DNA from: Citricoccus sp. SGAir0253
Lineage (GTDB): Bacteria > Actinomycetota > Actinomycetes > Actinomycetales > Micrococcaceae
Direction of reading: 5' to 3'
Length of the DNA stretch: 64,000 nt
Assembly: GCF_005877055.1 (NCBI RefSeq)
Contig: NZ_CP039424.1
Coordinates: 3,100,001 to 3,164,000, forward strand
This document shows positions 8,945-17,808 of this stretch, one piece after another. The notes under the pieces are model-generated. The model made no database searches. It saw only the letters and a list, made by a program, of their open reading frames with translations, and was not told the DNA's origin. Within the stretch, counting starts at the first letter, position 1, and each line of letters opens with the position of its first letter. The position numbers and the translations under genes were made by a program.

Positions 8945-9721
8945 TCACCCGGCGGTGAGCACCACCACGGGATCGGTCGTGGGCGCGGTGGACCCACCGG
9001 CCGGTTCCACGGTGACGGCGAGCGCGGCCGTCTCCGGGACCCCGTCCAGCCGGACGAGGGCCCGGCCGTCCTCGAGCTCCAGCAGCCCGGCGGACTCCGG
9101 GTCTCCCTGCCCCCGGAGGGTCCACAGCTGGTACACGCGGCCCCCCTGCGGGGCGGGGAGGTCCCGGGCGGCCAGGACGGTCTCCCCGGAGGGCGCGCGG
9201 GCGACCTCGACCGTGCCGCCCCCGGCCACCGGGGCGGTACCCCGGCGGGCGCCGTCCTGCTCCAGGACCTGCTCGATGGCCACGGCCTGGTCCCGTTCGG
9301 TGAGGCCCGCCGGCTGCCAGGGGTGGGCGAGGAGCAGTGCCGCGGCGGCGGCCGCCGCCGCGGCCGTGGCCGCCACCGCGGCCCAGGCCCGACGGCGGCC
9401 GGGCCGGCGTCGTTCCCGGTGGTCCTGCAGGCTGGCGGGCGCCGCGGGACCCGGCCCGGCGGACGGGGCGCCGGAGTGGGCCCCGGCGTCCCCGGAGGAC
9501 CGCGCCTCGGCGGCGATCGCGTCCAGCACGCGGTCCCGCAGCCCGGCCGGCGGCGCCACGGCCTCCCCGGCGCCCAGGCGGTCCGTCGCCCGCAGCAGGG
9601 CGTCCGCCTCGGCGCGCAACACGGGGTCCGTGCGCAGCCGCTCCTCGATCCGGGCGCGCTCGTCCTCGTCCACGGCGTCCAGCGCCCAGGCGGCGAGCAG
9701 GTCGCGGTCGTCGGACATCAC
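8945..9721 (-). CDS. rskA: Anti-sigma-K factor, RskA family
   Basis: 258 residues. Membrane anti-sigma factor that holds the sigma factor encoded just upstream. The N-terminal LLAAWALDAVDEDERARIE is the cytoplasmic anti-sigma domain; one membrane segment (Ala/Val/Leu run around 113-135) follows an Arg-rich stretch; the extracellular RskA domain includes GGRVYQLWTLRG and a closing AVTVEPAGGSTAPT. Start is GTG 9721 or ATG 9718; both overlap the sigma stop (GTGA or TGATG), so translation is coupled. No zinc-binding Cys/His motif is seen, as in RskA. Confidence 0.88.
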   Translation of the reverse strand: MMSDDRDLLAAWALDAVDEDERARIEERLRTDPVLRAEADALLRATDRLGAGEAVAPPAGLRDRVLDAIAAEARSSGDAGAHSGAPSAGPGPAAPASLQDHRERRRPGRRRAWAAVAATAAAAAAAAALLLAHPWQPAGLTERDQAVAIEQVLEQDGARRGTAPVAGGGTVEVARAPSGETVLAARDLPAPQGGRVYQLWTLRGQGDPESAGLLELEDGRALVRLDGVPETAALAVTVEPAGGSTAPTTDPVVVLTAG

Positions 9722-10323
9722 TCCACCCCCAGGCAGTCCAGTAGTCGTCGCAGTCCGGTGCGCATCCGTGACTTCACGGTGGCCAGCTTCGCCCCGAGCC
9801 GGTCGGCGACCTCACGGTACGTCAGCCCGCCGTAGTAGGCGGCCGTGACGGCCTCCTGCTCCAGTGCCGTGAGGGTGCCCAGGCAGTCGACCACCCGGCG
9901 CCGGTCCTCGGCGTCGGCCACGGCCTCGGCGACGTCGTCGTGCTCCCGGCCGAACGAGGCCGCGCCCGCCCGGAGCTCCCGGTCGCGCCGGGACTGCGTG
10001 GACCGCACCAGGTCGACGGCCCGCCGGTGGGTGATCGAACAGACCCAGCCGGTCACCGATCCCCGCTCGGGACGGAATCCCGCGGCGCCGCGCCAGGCGT
10101 CCAGGAGGGCCTCCTGCGTGACGTCGGCCGCCAGGTCGGGATCGCGCACCACGCGCAGGGCCAGGCCGTAGGCCCGTGGGGCCACCGCGTCGTAGAGGGC
10201 GGCGAAGGCCTGCTGGTCGCCCTCGGCGCTGCGCCGCACCAGGTCCGCCAGGACCTCCTCGCCCGCGCCGACCCGGGGGCTCGGGCCGGGCGGCGTGGTC
10301 CCGGGGCCGGCGTCGCGCGTCAT
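9718..10323 (-). CDS. sigK: ECF RNA polymerase sigma factor SigK
   Basis: 201 residues. Region 2 (FAALYDAVAPRAYGLALRVVRDPDLAADVTQ and the DAWRGAAGF core) and region 4 (LTALEQEAVTAAYYGGLTYREVADRLG, then TVKSRMRTGL) are clear. Pairing with an RskA anti-sigma makes it SigK-type. ATG 10323 is the first start before the conserved region. It is followed at once by rskA. In mycobacteria SigK drives genes for secreted lipoproteins; here a lipoprotein gene lies directly upstream on the same strand (10441-11808), a plausible target. Confidence 0.88.
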   Translation of the reverse strand: MTRDAGPGTTPPGPSPRVGAGEEVLADLVRRSAEGDQQAFAALYDAVAPRAYGLALRVVRDPDLAADVTQEALLDAWRGAAGFRPERGSVTGWVCSITHRRAVDLVRSTQSRRDRELRAGAASFGREHDDVAEAVADAEDRRRVVDCLGTLTALEQEAVTAAYYGGLTYREVADRLGAKLATVKSRMRTGLRRLLDCLGVE

Positions 10324-10440
10324 CCGGTCAGCGTATCCCCGGCGCCCGCTCCGGGCGAGGCGACGCCCGGAGCCCGGCGACGGCGGGCGGGGCGGAGCCC
10401 CGGACGCTCGCCGGGGAGTGTCCGGGGCACCGTGCACCCG

Positions 10441-11808
10441 TCACTTGACGAGGGCCTCCGCCATCGAGTCGATGGCGCCGGCCAGCGTCTCCACGTGCAT
10501 GCCCAGCCCCGCGGCGACCTCCTCGGCCGGCAGTTCGCCGCCGCTGATCCCCTCGAGGAACTCGCCGGCCTGCGGGCGGTAGCCGTCCAGGTCCGCCAGG
10601 GCCTGCTCGGCGGCCTCGGTGTCCCCCGCGGCCCTCGCCCCGGCGTAGTCGACGAAGAACCCGATGTGCTCGCGCCACAGCTCCAGGAACGCCGCGCCCT
10701 GGTCCTCGCCCGCCAACGAGCCGATCGCCTCGGCCAGGGCCTGGGAGTTCTCGTCAAGGGTCCCGGCCGCGGCCGTGAAGGCCTCGGAATCGGTGCCGCC
10801 CTCGGCGGTGTAGGCGGTGAAGACGGCGATCCCGGCGAGGTACACGTGCTCCTGCAGGTCGTAGGTGAGCTGGGCGCGCAGGGCGGCCGCGTCGTCCATC
10901 GGATCGCCCTCCATCCCGGTGGCCGCGACCACGCCGCCGGTGATCGTGCCGGCGGCCTCGCCCACGTGGTGGGCCGCGGCCCGCAGGTCGCCGTAGGCCG
11001 CGGGATCGCCGGCGGCGAGGCCGTCGATCGCGGCGGTGAGGGTGTCCACGTGGCCGTGCAGGGACTCGGTCACGGCATCGGCCGGCAGCTCGCCGCCCGT
11101 GAGCTCCTCGAAGAAGGCCCCGGCCTCCCGCGTGTACCCCTCCAGGTCGGCGACGGCCTGCTCCTGGCCGGCCGCATCACCGGACTTCTCGGCCGCCGCG
11201 TAGTCGACGAAGTAGCCGATGTGCTCGCGCCACAGCGCGAGGAACGCCTCGGCGGTCTCGGCGTCCGAGGCCGCCTCGATGGTCGCGGCGAGCTCCTGGG
11301 AATTCTCGTCCAGGGCGGCGGAGGCCAGTTCGGTCTCCGGGCTCTCGAGGTCGGTGGCATAGGCCGTGGCCACGGTGATGCCGGCCAGGTAGACGTGCTC
11401 CTGCAGCTGGGCCGTGAGGGTGGCGCGCAGGGTGGCCGCCTCGGAGGCCGGGTCCCCGTCCACGTCGGCCGCGGCGACGAGGCCGGCGGCCAGCGTCTCG
11501 GCGGTCTCGGGCATGTGCGCCGCGGCGGTCCGCGCGTCGGCGAACGGATCGCCGGTGGAGGCCGGCATCGGCATGGCCGCGGATGAGGCCTCCGGCATGT
11601 CCTCGGACATGCCCGCGGACGCCGAGGGCGAGGCGGACATCGCCCCGGACATCGACTCCGACATCGAGGGCGAGGCCGACGCCGCCGGGCTGGAGGACTG
11701 GCCGGACTCCCCGCCGGCTCCGCCACCGGCGCCACAGGCCGCGAGGGACAGGGCGAGGGCGACGGCGCCGAGGACGGTGGTGGTCTTCCGGGCGGTGTTC
11801 GTGGTCAT
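10441..11808 (-). CDS. Lipoprotein with two copies of a helical His-containing domain
   Basis: 455 residues, family not recognised. An N-terminal lipoprotein signal ends in LSLAACGAGG (acylated Cys near 25), then a Ser/Met-rich linker with many Met residues (SPSMSESMSGAMS and more). Two homologous segments of about 180 residues follow. Each has four matching histidines: AAAH, LQEHVYLAGI, LWREHIG(Y/F)FVDYA and HV(D/E)TL-AID. The pattern suggests a helical bundle able to bind a metal or ligand on the cell surface; that is inference. It is upstream of sigK-rskA on the same strand with a 117-base gap. Confidence 0.75.
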   Translation of the reverse strand: MTTNTARKTTTVLGAVALALSLAACGAGGGAGGESGQSSSPAASASPSMSESMSGAMSASPSASAGMSEDMPEASSAAMPMPASTGDPFADARTAAAHMPETAETLAAGLVAAADVDGDPASEAATLRATLTAQLQEHVYLAGITVATAYATDLESPETELASAALDENSQELAATIEAASDAETAEAFLALWREHIGYFVDYAAAEKSGDAAGQEQAVADLEGYTREAGAFFEELTGGELPADAVTESLHGHVDTLTAAIDGLAAGDPAAYGDLRAAAHHVGEAAGTITGGVVAATGMEGDPMDDAAALRAQLTYDLQEHVYLAGIAVFTAYTAEGGTDSEAFTAAAGTLDENSQALAEAIGSLAGEDQGAAFLELWREHIGFFVDYAGARAAGDTEAAEQALADLDGYRPQAGEFLEGISGGELPAEEVAAGLGMHVETLAGAIDSMAEALVK

Positions 11809-11929
11809 GACTGCTCCTTGGTCGATCCAGCGGTGACGTCTGGTGTTCGGAGCAGGTGCCCGGCCGGATGGGTCGGGGCGGGGGAAATCTTCGCCGGCTG
11901 GGGCCGCGGTGCCGGCACCGGCCGGCAGC

Positions 11930-11963
11930 GGGTCCTGGTGGTCAGGGGGTCCTGGTGGTCAGG
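11930..11963. repeat. Two exact tandem copies of a 17-bp unit
   Basis: The unit GGGTCCTGGTGGTCAGG occurs at 11930-11946 and 11947-11963, with a decayed third copy running into the end of the next gene (stop at 11973). It lies between convergent termini of a plus-strand-free stretch; function unknown. Confidence 0.7.
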
Positions 11964-11972
11964 CGGTCGCGG

Positions 11973-13403
11973 TCAGACGGTCCCGGTGGTCAGGTACGGC
12001 ACGGGCCGGGTGCCGTTCACCTCCCAGTCCCCCACCATCCGGGCCATGAACACGGCCGGATCGTGGCTGGCGAGAGTGCGGGCGTTGCGCCAGTGGCGGT
12101 CCAGCTGCAGGTCGGTACTGGTGGCCGAGGCCCCCAGGGTGTCGAAGATCCGCGTGCAGGTGTCCAGCACGAGCCTCGGCACCATCACGTGGGCGCGATG
12201 GACCGTCAGGGCCGCACGCCGCATGGCCTCGGCCGCGGTCTCGGCGGCGGGCTCGGCGCCAGGCTCGGGGTGCGTCCCCGTCTCCGGCTCCGTGGCGGAC
12301 TCGGCGGTCGCCGCGGCGGCGGGCTGGGCGGCGACGGCCAGGGCCTCGTCGAGGTCACGTCCGGCGGCGCGCACCAGTTCCTCGGCGGTGGCCTGCTGCG
12401 CGGACAGCTCGCCCACGATCCCCAGCAGCTGGTCGTCCTCGCGCGGGGTGAGCCCGCCCGCGGTGTTGGGCGAGCGGCGGCGCGCGCGGGTGAGGCCGAT
12501 CCCGTCCCGCAGGGCGGCCCGGCCGACCCCGGCCAGCAGGGCCATCAGCGTGGCCTCGTGGTGCAGCGGCACGTGCCCGTCCGCGGGGGGCAGCACCAGC
12601 AGGTCCTCGACGCCGGCCCCGTCGAACTCGACCGTGCCGGTGCCGGTGAGCCGCTGGCCGAAGCCGTCCCAGTCGTCCTTGACGGCCGCGCGCGGCTGGC
12701 GCACCCGCACGACGGCGAGCGCCAGGTCCGTCCGGTCGGGCAGCCGGGGATCGTCCGGCCGGCCGGCCTCCGGCCGGGCGGTGCGAGGCTGCCCCCGACG
12801 CCGGCCCGGGCGCGGGACGCCCTCCTCCAGCCGGGCGGTGGCCAGGGTCCACGTGGCGAAGATGCTGCCGGTCGTGTAGTACTTGCGGCCGCGGATGCGC
12901 AGCGAGCCCCCGTCGTCCTTCCACACGGTGGTGGCGAGTTCGCCCAGGGCTGGGCCCGGGGACTCGGAGAGGGCACTGCCGGCCAGCTCGCCGGCCATCA
13001 CCCGCGCCAGCCAGCGCGAGCGCAGGGCGGCGTCGGCCTGCACGAGGACGTGCTCCACGAAGCTCAGGTGGCTGCGCAGCAGGTGGGCCGTGTTCGCGTC
13101 CACCGCCGCCAGGTCCATGAGCAGCCGCAGCGCGTCCTCCTGGCCGGCACCGGCCCCGCCGGCGGACTCCGGCACGGTCAGACCGCCCAGGCCGGCGGCA
13201 CGGAGCTGCTCCAGCGGGGCGAACGGCAGGTGGCGGCCCGCCTCGCGGGCGGTCTCCCCGCGGGCCACCTCGGCGAAGGCCGGGGCGAACCGGGCGGACA
13301 GGGAGGCATAGTGGGAACCGGTGCGACCGTTCCGGTGGGTGGGGCCGGAGTCCGCCTCCCGGGCCTCCGGGGCCGTGGTCGTGCTGTTGCCTGCAGTGGT
13401 CAT
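11973..13403 (-). CDS. DszC/SfnC-like flavin monooxygenase of the acyl-CoA dehydrogenase fold
   Basis: 476 residues. The fold is acyl-CoA dehydrogenase, but the sequence matches DszC-type monooxygenases: RGRKYYTTGSIF, VKDDWDGFGQRLTGTGTVEF and the C-terminal LGASATSTDLQLDRHWRNARTLASHDP. Such enzymes use reduced flavin from a partner to oxidise sulfur compounds or related substrates. A low-complexity Glu/Ala/Thr insertion of about 40 residues (AATAESATEPETG) and an Arg/Pro-rich one near the middle are unusual. Start ATG 13403 follows GGAGGA that overlaps the end of the SAM riboswitch. A paralogue is at 32820-34145. Confidence 0.85.
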   Translation of the reverse strand: MTTAGNSTTTAPEAREADSGPTHRNGRTGSHYASLSARFAPAFAEVARGETAREAGRHLPFAPLEQLRAAGLGGLTVPESAGGAGAGQEDALRLLMDLAAVDANTAHLLRSHLSFVEHVLVQADAALRSRWLARVMAGELAGSALSESPGPALGELATTVWKDDGGSLRIRGRKYYTTGSIFATWTLATARLEEGVPRPGRRRGQPRTARPEAGRPDDPRLPDRTDLALAVVRVRQPRAAVKDDWDGFGQRLTGTGTVEFDGAGVEDLLVLPPADGHVPLHHEATLMALLAGVGRAALRDGIGLTRARRRSPNTAGGLTPREDDQLLGIVGELSAQQATAEELVRAAGRDLDEALAVAAQPAAAATAESATEPETGTHPEPGAEPAAETAAEAMRRAALTVHRAHVMVPRLVLDTCTRIFDTLGASATSTDLQLDRHWRNARTLASHDPAVFMARMVGDWEVNGTRPVPYLTTGTV

Positions 13404-13411
13404 GCTGTCCT

Positions 13412-13498
13412 CCATCGGTCCTGGCGGTAGCACCCGGGCCCCTGTCGGGCGGGTTGCTGCGGCGTCGTCGAGCCAGGTCTCTCGGCCGCTCTGGATGG
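13412..13498 (-). promoter_or_regulatory. SAM-I (S-box) riboswitch, copy b
   Basis: Same core as copy a on the minus strand: CCATCCAGAGCGGCCGAGAG, CGCCGCAGCAACC, a GC-rich P3, GGTGCTACCGCCAGG and closing CGATGG. The closing strand runs into GGAGGA, the ribosome site of the DszC-like gene, giving a direct translational switch. It is nearly identical in sequence to copy c. Confidence 0.87.
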
Positions 13499-13560
13499 TG
13501 TTCCCTGTCATGAGACCACCGGCCCGGGCGGAACGCCAACTCCGTTCCGTGGCCGGCCGG

Positions 13561-13595
13561 CCGTCGGCCCCGGTGCTGGGCACCGTGGCCGACGG
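13561..13595 (-). terminator. Terminator hairpin after metQ
   Basis: CCGTCGGCC (13561-13569) pairs with 13587-13595, and CGGTGC (13571-13576) with 13580-13585, with one opposed C/T between the helices. It starts five bases past the metQ stop. Confidence 0.6.
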
Positions 13596-13599
13596 GCGG

Positions 13600-14523
13600 T
13601 CATTCCGCGGAGACGGGTGTCAGCACGCCGGCGACGAGCGGGTCGTCCGTGGTCTTCAGGTATTCCTCCAGGCGGGGGTCGGAGAACACCTCGATGAGCT
13701 TCTGCGTCTCTGGGGTGTCCGCGAACTGCGTGCCGACGATGAGCCGAGAGGCGAAGGTCCTGGGCGGGTCCGGGAACAGGATGCCCTTGTCCCGGCCGAC
13801 CTTGCCGGCGTCGAAGAGGTTGGTGTAGCCGATGGCGACGTCCACGGAGTCCAGCGTGCGTGCCATGGACAGCAGGTCGATCTCGGTGAACTCGAAGCCG
13901 CGGGGGTTGTCCACCACGTCCTTCAGCTTGGCGGTGCGCGGCTCGATGTCCGGGTCCAGGGTGATGAGTCCCTCGCGGTCGAGCAGCCACAGCGCCTGCC
14001 CCTGGTTGGCCAGGTCGGTGGGCACGGCCAGCGTGGCACCGTCCGGGAGTTCCTCCACCGAGTCGTACCGGGTGGAGTACAGCCCGAAGGCCCACTGGTA
14101 GAGCTCGATGGTGGGGGTCAGCTCGAAGCCGTTGGCATCGGCCACCTGCTTCATGTACCACTGGTGCTCGAAGATCGTGGCGTGGATCGACCCCTCGGCC
14201 ACGGCGCGGTTGGACTGGACGCTGTCCTCGATGCCCACCGCCTCGATCTCCACGCCGTGGTCGGGCGCGATCTCCTCGGCCACGAAGTCGAGGATCTTCT
14301 CCTCGCCGGCCATGGCGGGCTCGTAATGCACGCGCAGCGGGCCGGTCACCTCGGAGGTGGCCGCACCGGAGGCGGCCACCGCCGGGCGGTTGGACTGTTG
14401 GATGACCACGATGCCCAGGACGAGGGCGATCACGGTGGCCAGGGCGGCGATGCTCCAGGGCAAGGCGGCACGCTGCCGGCGCAGCGTGAAGCCGTGGGCG
14501 TGTTCGGCGGACGGAGTGCTCAT
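13600..14523 (-). CDS. metQ: Methionine ABC transporter substrate-binding protein MetQ
   Basis: 307 residues, NlpA family. Residues 1-50 hold one uncleaved-looking membrane anchor (WSIAALATVIALVLGIVVI); no lipobox Cys is seen, so it is anchored by the helix. The binding domain has HYEPAMAGEEKILDFV, FEHQWYMKQVADANG and IGYTNLFDAGK, the MetQ pattern. ATG 14523 follows GAAGGAG. It is the last gene of the LLM-metN-metI-metQ operon under SAM riboswitch c, so it should bind methionine or a related sulfur compound. Confidence 0.87.
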   Translation of the reverse strand: MSTPSAEHAHGFTLRRQRAALPWSIAALATVIALVLGIVVIQQSNRPAVAASGAATSEVTGPLRVHYEPAMAGEEKILDFVAEEIAPDHGVEIEAVGIEDSVQSNRAVAEGSIHATIFEHQWYMKQVADANGFELTPTIELYQWAFGLYSTRYDSVEELPDGATLAVPTDLANQGQALWLLDREGLITLDPDIEPRTAKLKDVVDNPRGFEFTEIDLLSMARTLDSVDVAIGYTNLFDAGKVGRDKGILFPDPPRTFASRLIVGTQFADTPETQKLIEVFSDPRLEEYLKTTDDPLVAGVLTPVSAE

Positions 14524-14656
14524 GATGCTCCTTCGGGAAGTGCGACGACGGTGACGCGGCATGGCGGGCCGGGCGTCGGGAGGGCGGTGGTGGCACGAGG
14601 CCGTGCGGGCCGGTGCAGGGCGCTCAGCCCAGTCGGCGGCGCCGGCGGCACGGCCT

Positions 14657-15355
14657 TCAGGGGCGGGCCAGGGCGTGGGCCACCCGGTCGCCGATGAACT
14701 GGACGACCTGGACGGTCACGATCAGCGCGATGATCGTGGCGAGCATGACGGTCATGTCGAAGCGCTGGTAGCCGTAGGTGACCGCCAGGTACCCGATGCC
14801 GCCGGCGCCGATGGTGCCCGCGATGGCCGAGTACTCGATCATCGAGATCGTGTTGAGGGTGACGGCCGAGGCCAGCCCCGGCAGCGCCTCGCGCAACTGG
14901 GTCTGCCGGATGATCTGTCCGGTGGAGCTGCCGGTGACGAGGCCCACGGCCATGTTCTCGCGGGGTAGGTCGTTCAGCGCGTTCTGCACGAGGCGCGCGA
15001 AGAACGGGATGCCGGCGATGGTCATGGGCACGATCGCGGCCGCGATGCCCAGGGTGGTGCCGGTGACCCACTTGGTGAACGGGATGATGGCCGCCATCAG
15101 CACGAGGAACGGCAGGGATCGGCCCATGTTCACCACCCAGCTGAGCGCGCCGTGGAGCCGGTCCCGGGGGAACAGCCCCCGCGGGGAGGTGTTGTAGAGC
15201 AATACCCCGGTGGCCCCACCGACGAGCACGACCATCACCATCACGATGCCCACCATGGCCCAGGTCTCGCCATAGGCGGGCAGCAGCAGTGACGGCAGGT
15301 CCGCCCACGGCGTGTCCGTCACGAGGGGCTGCGAGGACTCCGTCGTCGCACTCAT
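14657..15355 (-). CDS. metI: Methionine ABC transporter permease MetI
   Basis: 232 residues with five predicted membrane helices. It has the MetI hallmarks NMGRSLPFLVLMAAIIPFT, IPFFARLVQNAL and the coupling loop REALPGLASAVTLN, ending in GAGGIGYLAVTYGYQRFD. Start ATG 15355 overlaps the metN stop (ATGA), so the two are translationally coupled. Works with MetN and MetQ. Confidence 0.93.
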   Translation of the reverse strand: MSATTESSQPLVTDTPWADLPSLLLPAYGETWAMVGIVMVMVVLVGGATGVLLYNTSPRGLFPRDRLHGALSWVVNMGRSLPFLVLMAAIIPFTKWVTGTTLGIAAAIVPMTIAGIPFFARLVQNALNDLPRENMAVGLVTGSSTGQIIRQTQLREALPGLASAVTLNTISMIEYSAIAGTIGAGGIGYLAVTYGYQRFDMTVMLATIIALIVTVQVVQFIGDRVAHALARP

Positions 15356-16383
15356 GCGACCACCTCCAGTGGGGTCTCGTCGTGGGTGGTGGACCGGGCC
15401 GCGTCGTCGCGCAGCCGGGCCTGGATGCCGAGGCGGTCCAGCGCCTCGATCGCGGGACGGTACTGCTCGGAGTGGATCCCGACGACGGCACGGCCCAGGG
15501 CGATGTCCCCGCGGGCCTCCACCGTCCCGCCGAGCAGGGCGAGGCGGATCCCGTGGTCCACGGCCAGCCGGGTGAACCACTCCGGGTCGACGGCACCGTC
15601 CCGGTAGGCGAGCTCGAGCGCGAGATCGAACCGGGGCGGCAGCGGCAGTGCGGAGACCGGCAGGAGCTGGTGGCCGACCGCCGAGTCCTGGTCGGCCACG
15701 AGCGAGGGCAGGGACCCGTACTCGGACAGCCGGCCGTCGGACAACGCCGCCACCTGGTCGGCCACATGGCGGACGACGTCCATCTCGTGGGTGATCAGGA
15801 TGATGGACAGGCCCAGGTCGCTGCGCAGCGAGGCGAGCAGGTCCAGGATCTGTGCGGTCGTCTCCGGGTCCAGCCCGGAGGTGGACTCGTCGGAGAGCAG
15901 GATGCGCGGCCGCAGGGCCAGCGCGCGGGCGATGCCCACCCGCTGCCGCTGGCCACCGGAGAGCTGGCCGGGATAGGCGTTCGCCTTGTGCAGCAGACCG
16001 ACCCGGTCAAGCAACTCGGCGACTCGGTCCTCCATCTCGTGCTGGACCACGCCCAGGTTGCGCAGGGGCAGGGCGACGTTCTCCGCCACCGTGATCCGCC
16101 GCAGCAGGGCCGAGTGCTGGAAGATGGTGCCGATCGCCCTTCGGGCGGAGCGCAGTTGCCGTCCCCGCAGGTGGGAGAGGTCCCTTCCGTCGACGAGGAT
16201 CTCTCCGCTGGTGGGTTTCTCCAGCAGGGAGATGCAGTGCGAGAGGGTGGTCTTGCCCGCACCGGACGGTCCGACGACGGCCGTGATGGTGCCCTCGGGC
16301 ACGACCAGGTCAATGCCCTTGAGGACCTCGACCGGCCCGTCGTGTCCGGCATAGGACTTGTGCAGGTTCCTGATCTCGATCAC
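15352..16383 (-). CDS. metN: Methionine ABC transporter ATP-binding protein MetN
   Basis: 343 residues. Walker A GPSGAGKTTL near 40, signature LSGGQRQRVGIARAL near 140, Walker B RILLSDESTSGLD (a Ser replaces the usual Ala after Asp-Glu), then a C-terminal NIL domain (about 270-335), which in MetN senses intracellular methionine. Start GTG 16383 overlaps the upstream LLM gene's stop by GTGA. Its co-translation with an LLM monooxygenase is unusual. Confidence 0.93.
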   Translation of the reverse strand: MIEIRNLHKSYAGHDGPVEVLKGIDLVVPEGTITAVVGPSGAGKTTLSHCISLLEKPTSGEILVDGRDLSHLRGRQLRSARRAIGTIFQHSALLRRITVAENVALPLRNLGVVQHEMEDRVAELLDRVGLLHKANAYPGQLSGGQRQRVGIARALALRPRILLSDESTSGLDPETTAQILDLLASLRSDLGLSIILITHEMDVVRHVADQVAALSDGRLSEYGSLPSLVADQDSAVGHQLLPVSALPLPPRFDLALELAYRDGAVDPEWFTRLAVDHGIRLALLGGTVEARGDIALGRAVVGIHSEQYRPAIEALDRLGIQARLRDDAARSTTHDETPLEVVA

Positions 16384-17792
16384 CGCTCCGCGCCCCCGCT
16401 CATGGCGAGCGCGCCGATCCGGAAGCCGGACCCGCGGTGGTTGGCGGGGAGCCGGTCCCCACGTCCGAACAGCTTGTGGCGCAAGGTGCCCTCCTCGTAG
16501 TCGGTCGGATAGGCGCCCCGGGCCTGGAGTTCGGGCACCACGTACTCGACCACGTCCTCGAAGGTGCCGGGGGTGATCGCGTAGGCCAGGTTGAAGCCGT
16601 CCACGTCGGTCTCTCGGGCCCAGTCGAGGAGCTCATCGGCCACCTGGGCCCCCGATCCGACGACGACCGGACCGAAGCCGCCGATGCCGACCCACTCGGC
16701 GAGGCGGCGGACGGTCCAGGGCTCGTCGTCACCCGCAGAGGCGCGGAAGGTGTCGACCGCCGACTGGACGGCATTGGTCTGGACGTCATGGCCGATGACG
16801 TCGTCCAGGCCGTACTGCGAGAAGTCGATGCCCATCCACCCCGAGAGCAGGGCCAGGGCCCCCTGGTGGTCGATGTACGAGGCGTAGTCCTCGTGCTTGG
16901 CCTGCGCGGCGGCCTCGTCCGGCCCGGTGATCACCGTGAGCAGGGTGTAGACCTTGACGTCGCCCGGCTCCCGACCGGCCTCGATGGCGGCAGCACGGAT
17001 CCCGGTCACGGCCTGCGCGAGCCTCTGCCGGGTCGGGGCGGCGACGAAGACGCACTCGGCGTTCTCCCCGGCGAAGCGCAGCCCCCGCGGGGAGGTCCCG
17101 GCCTGGTAGACGACGGGCGTGCGCTGGGGGCTCGGCTCCGTGATCGCGATGCCGGGCACGGTGAAGTGGGCACCGGCGTGCCCGATCTCGTGCACGCGAT
17201 CCGGGTCGGTGAAGACGCTGGACCGGCGGTCCCGCACCACGGCGCCGTCCTCCCACGACCCCTCGAGCAGCTTGTAGACGACCTCGAGGTATTCGTCTGC
17301 GTGGTCGTAACGGTCGTCGTGGGCGGCCTGGTCCCGCTGCCCCATGTTGCGCGCGGCCGAGGGAAGGTAGCCGGTCACGACGTTCCAGCCGACCCGGCCA
17401 CCGGTCAGGTGGTCCAGCGTTGCCAGGCGGCGGGCGAAGGGGTAGGGATGCTCGAACGCCGTTCCGGCGGTGATCCCGAAGCCCAGGTGCTCGGTCACCG
17501 CGGCCATCGCGCTGACGAGGAGCACCGGGTCATTGACCGGGACCTGCGTCCCCGCGGCCAAGGTGGCCCGGTTCGAGGAGCCATAGACGTCGTAGGTGCC
17601 CAGGACGTCTGCGATGAACAGCCCATCGAAGCGGCCCCGCTCGATGACCTGGGCCAGGTGTGTCCAGTAGGCAATGGTGTTGTACTCGGACGACCGGTCG
17701 TCCGGATGCCGCCACAGTCCGGGGGACTGGTGGCCCACGCAGTTCATGTCGAACGCGTTGAAGCGGATCCGTCTCGGGGCATGAGGGTGCAT
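16380..17792 (-). CDS. LLM-class FMN-dependent monooxygenase co-transcribed with metNIQ
   Basis: 470 residues, NtaA/SnaA/DszA/DmoA group, closely similar to the 7324-8772 product: RFNAFDMNCVGHQSPGLWRHP-type start, FIADVLGTYDVYG, TLDHLTGGRVGWNVVTGYLPS and DGFNLAYAITPGTFEDV. Start ATG 17792 is the first in-frame ATG after the riboswitch; its AAGGA is about 13 bases upstream, a long spacing. The GTGA overlap with metN and a shared leader make it part of a sulfur-uptake operon. It likely oxidises a compound brought in by MetNIQ; substrate unknown. Confidence 0.88.
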   Translation of the reverse strand: MHPHAPRRIRFNAFDMNCVGHQSPGLWRHPDDRSSEYNTIAYWTHLAQVIERGRFDGLFIADVLGTYDVYGSSNRATLAAGTQVPVNDPVLLVSAMAAVTEHLGFGITAGTAFEHPYPFARRLATLDHLTGGRVGWNVVTGYLPSAARNMGQRDQAAHDDRYDHADEYLEVVYKLLEGSWEDGAVVRDRRSSVFTDPDRVHEIGHAGAHFTVPGIAITEPSPQRTPVVYQAGTSPRGLRFAGENAECVFVAAPTRQRLAQAVTGIRAAAIEAGREPGDVKVYTLLTVITGPDEAAAQAKHEDYASYIDHQGALALLSGWMGIDFSQYGLDDVIGHDVQTNAVQSAVDTFRASAGDDEPWTVRRLAEWVGIGGFGPVVVGSGAQVADELLDWARETDVDGFNLAYAITPGTFEDVVEYVVPELQARGAYPTDYEEGTLRHKLFGRGDRLPANHRGSGFRIGALAMSGGAER

Positions 17793-17808
17793 GGGAATGC
17801 ACGTCCTT

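Noticed and set aside
10441-11808. A fasciclin/MPT83-type SigK target
   Set aside because: Position suggests this, but the repeats have His-containing helices and no fasciclin motifs.
11973-13403. Reading the DszC-like proteins as fatty-acid acyl-CoA dehydrogenases
   Set aside because: The DDWDGFGQ and ATSTxxxLDRHWRNA segments and the SAM riboswitches fit the monooxygenase branch, and no beta-oxidation genes are near.
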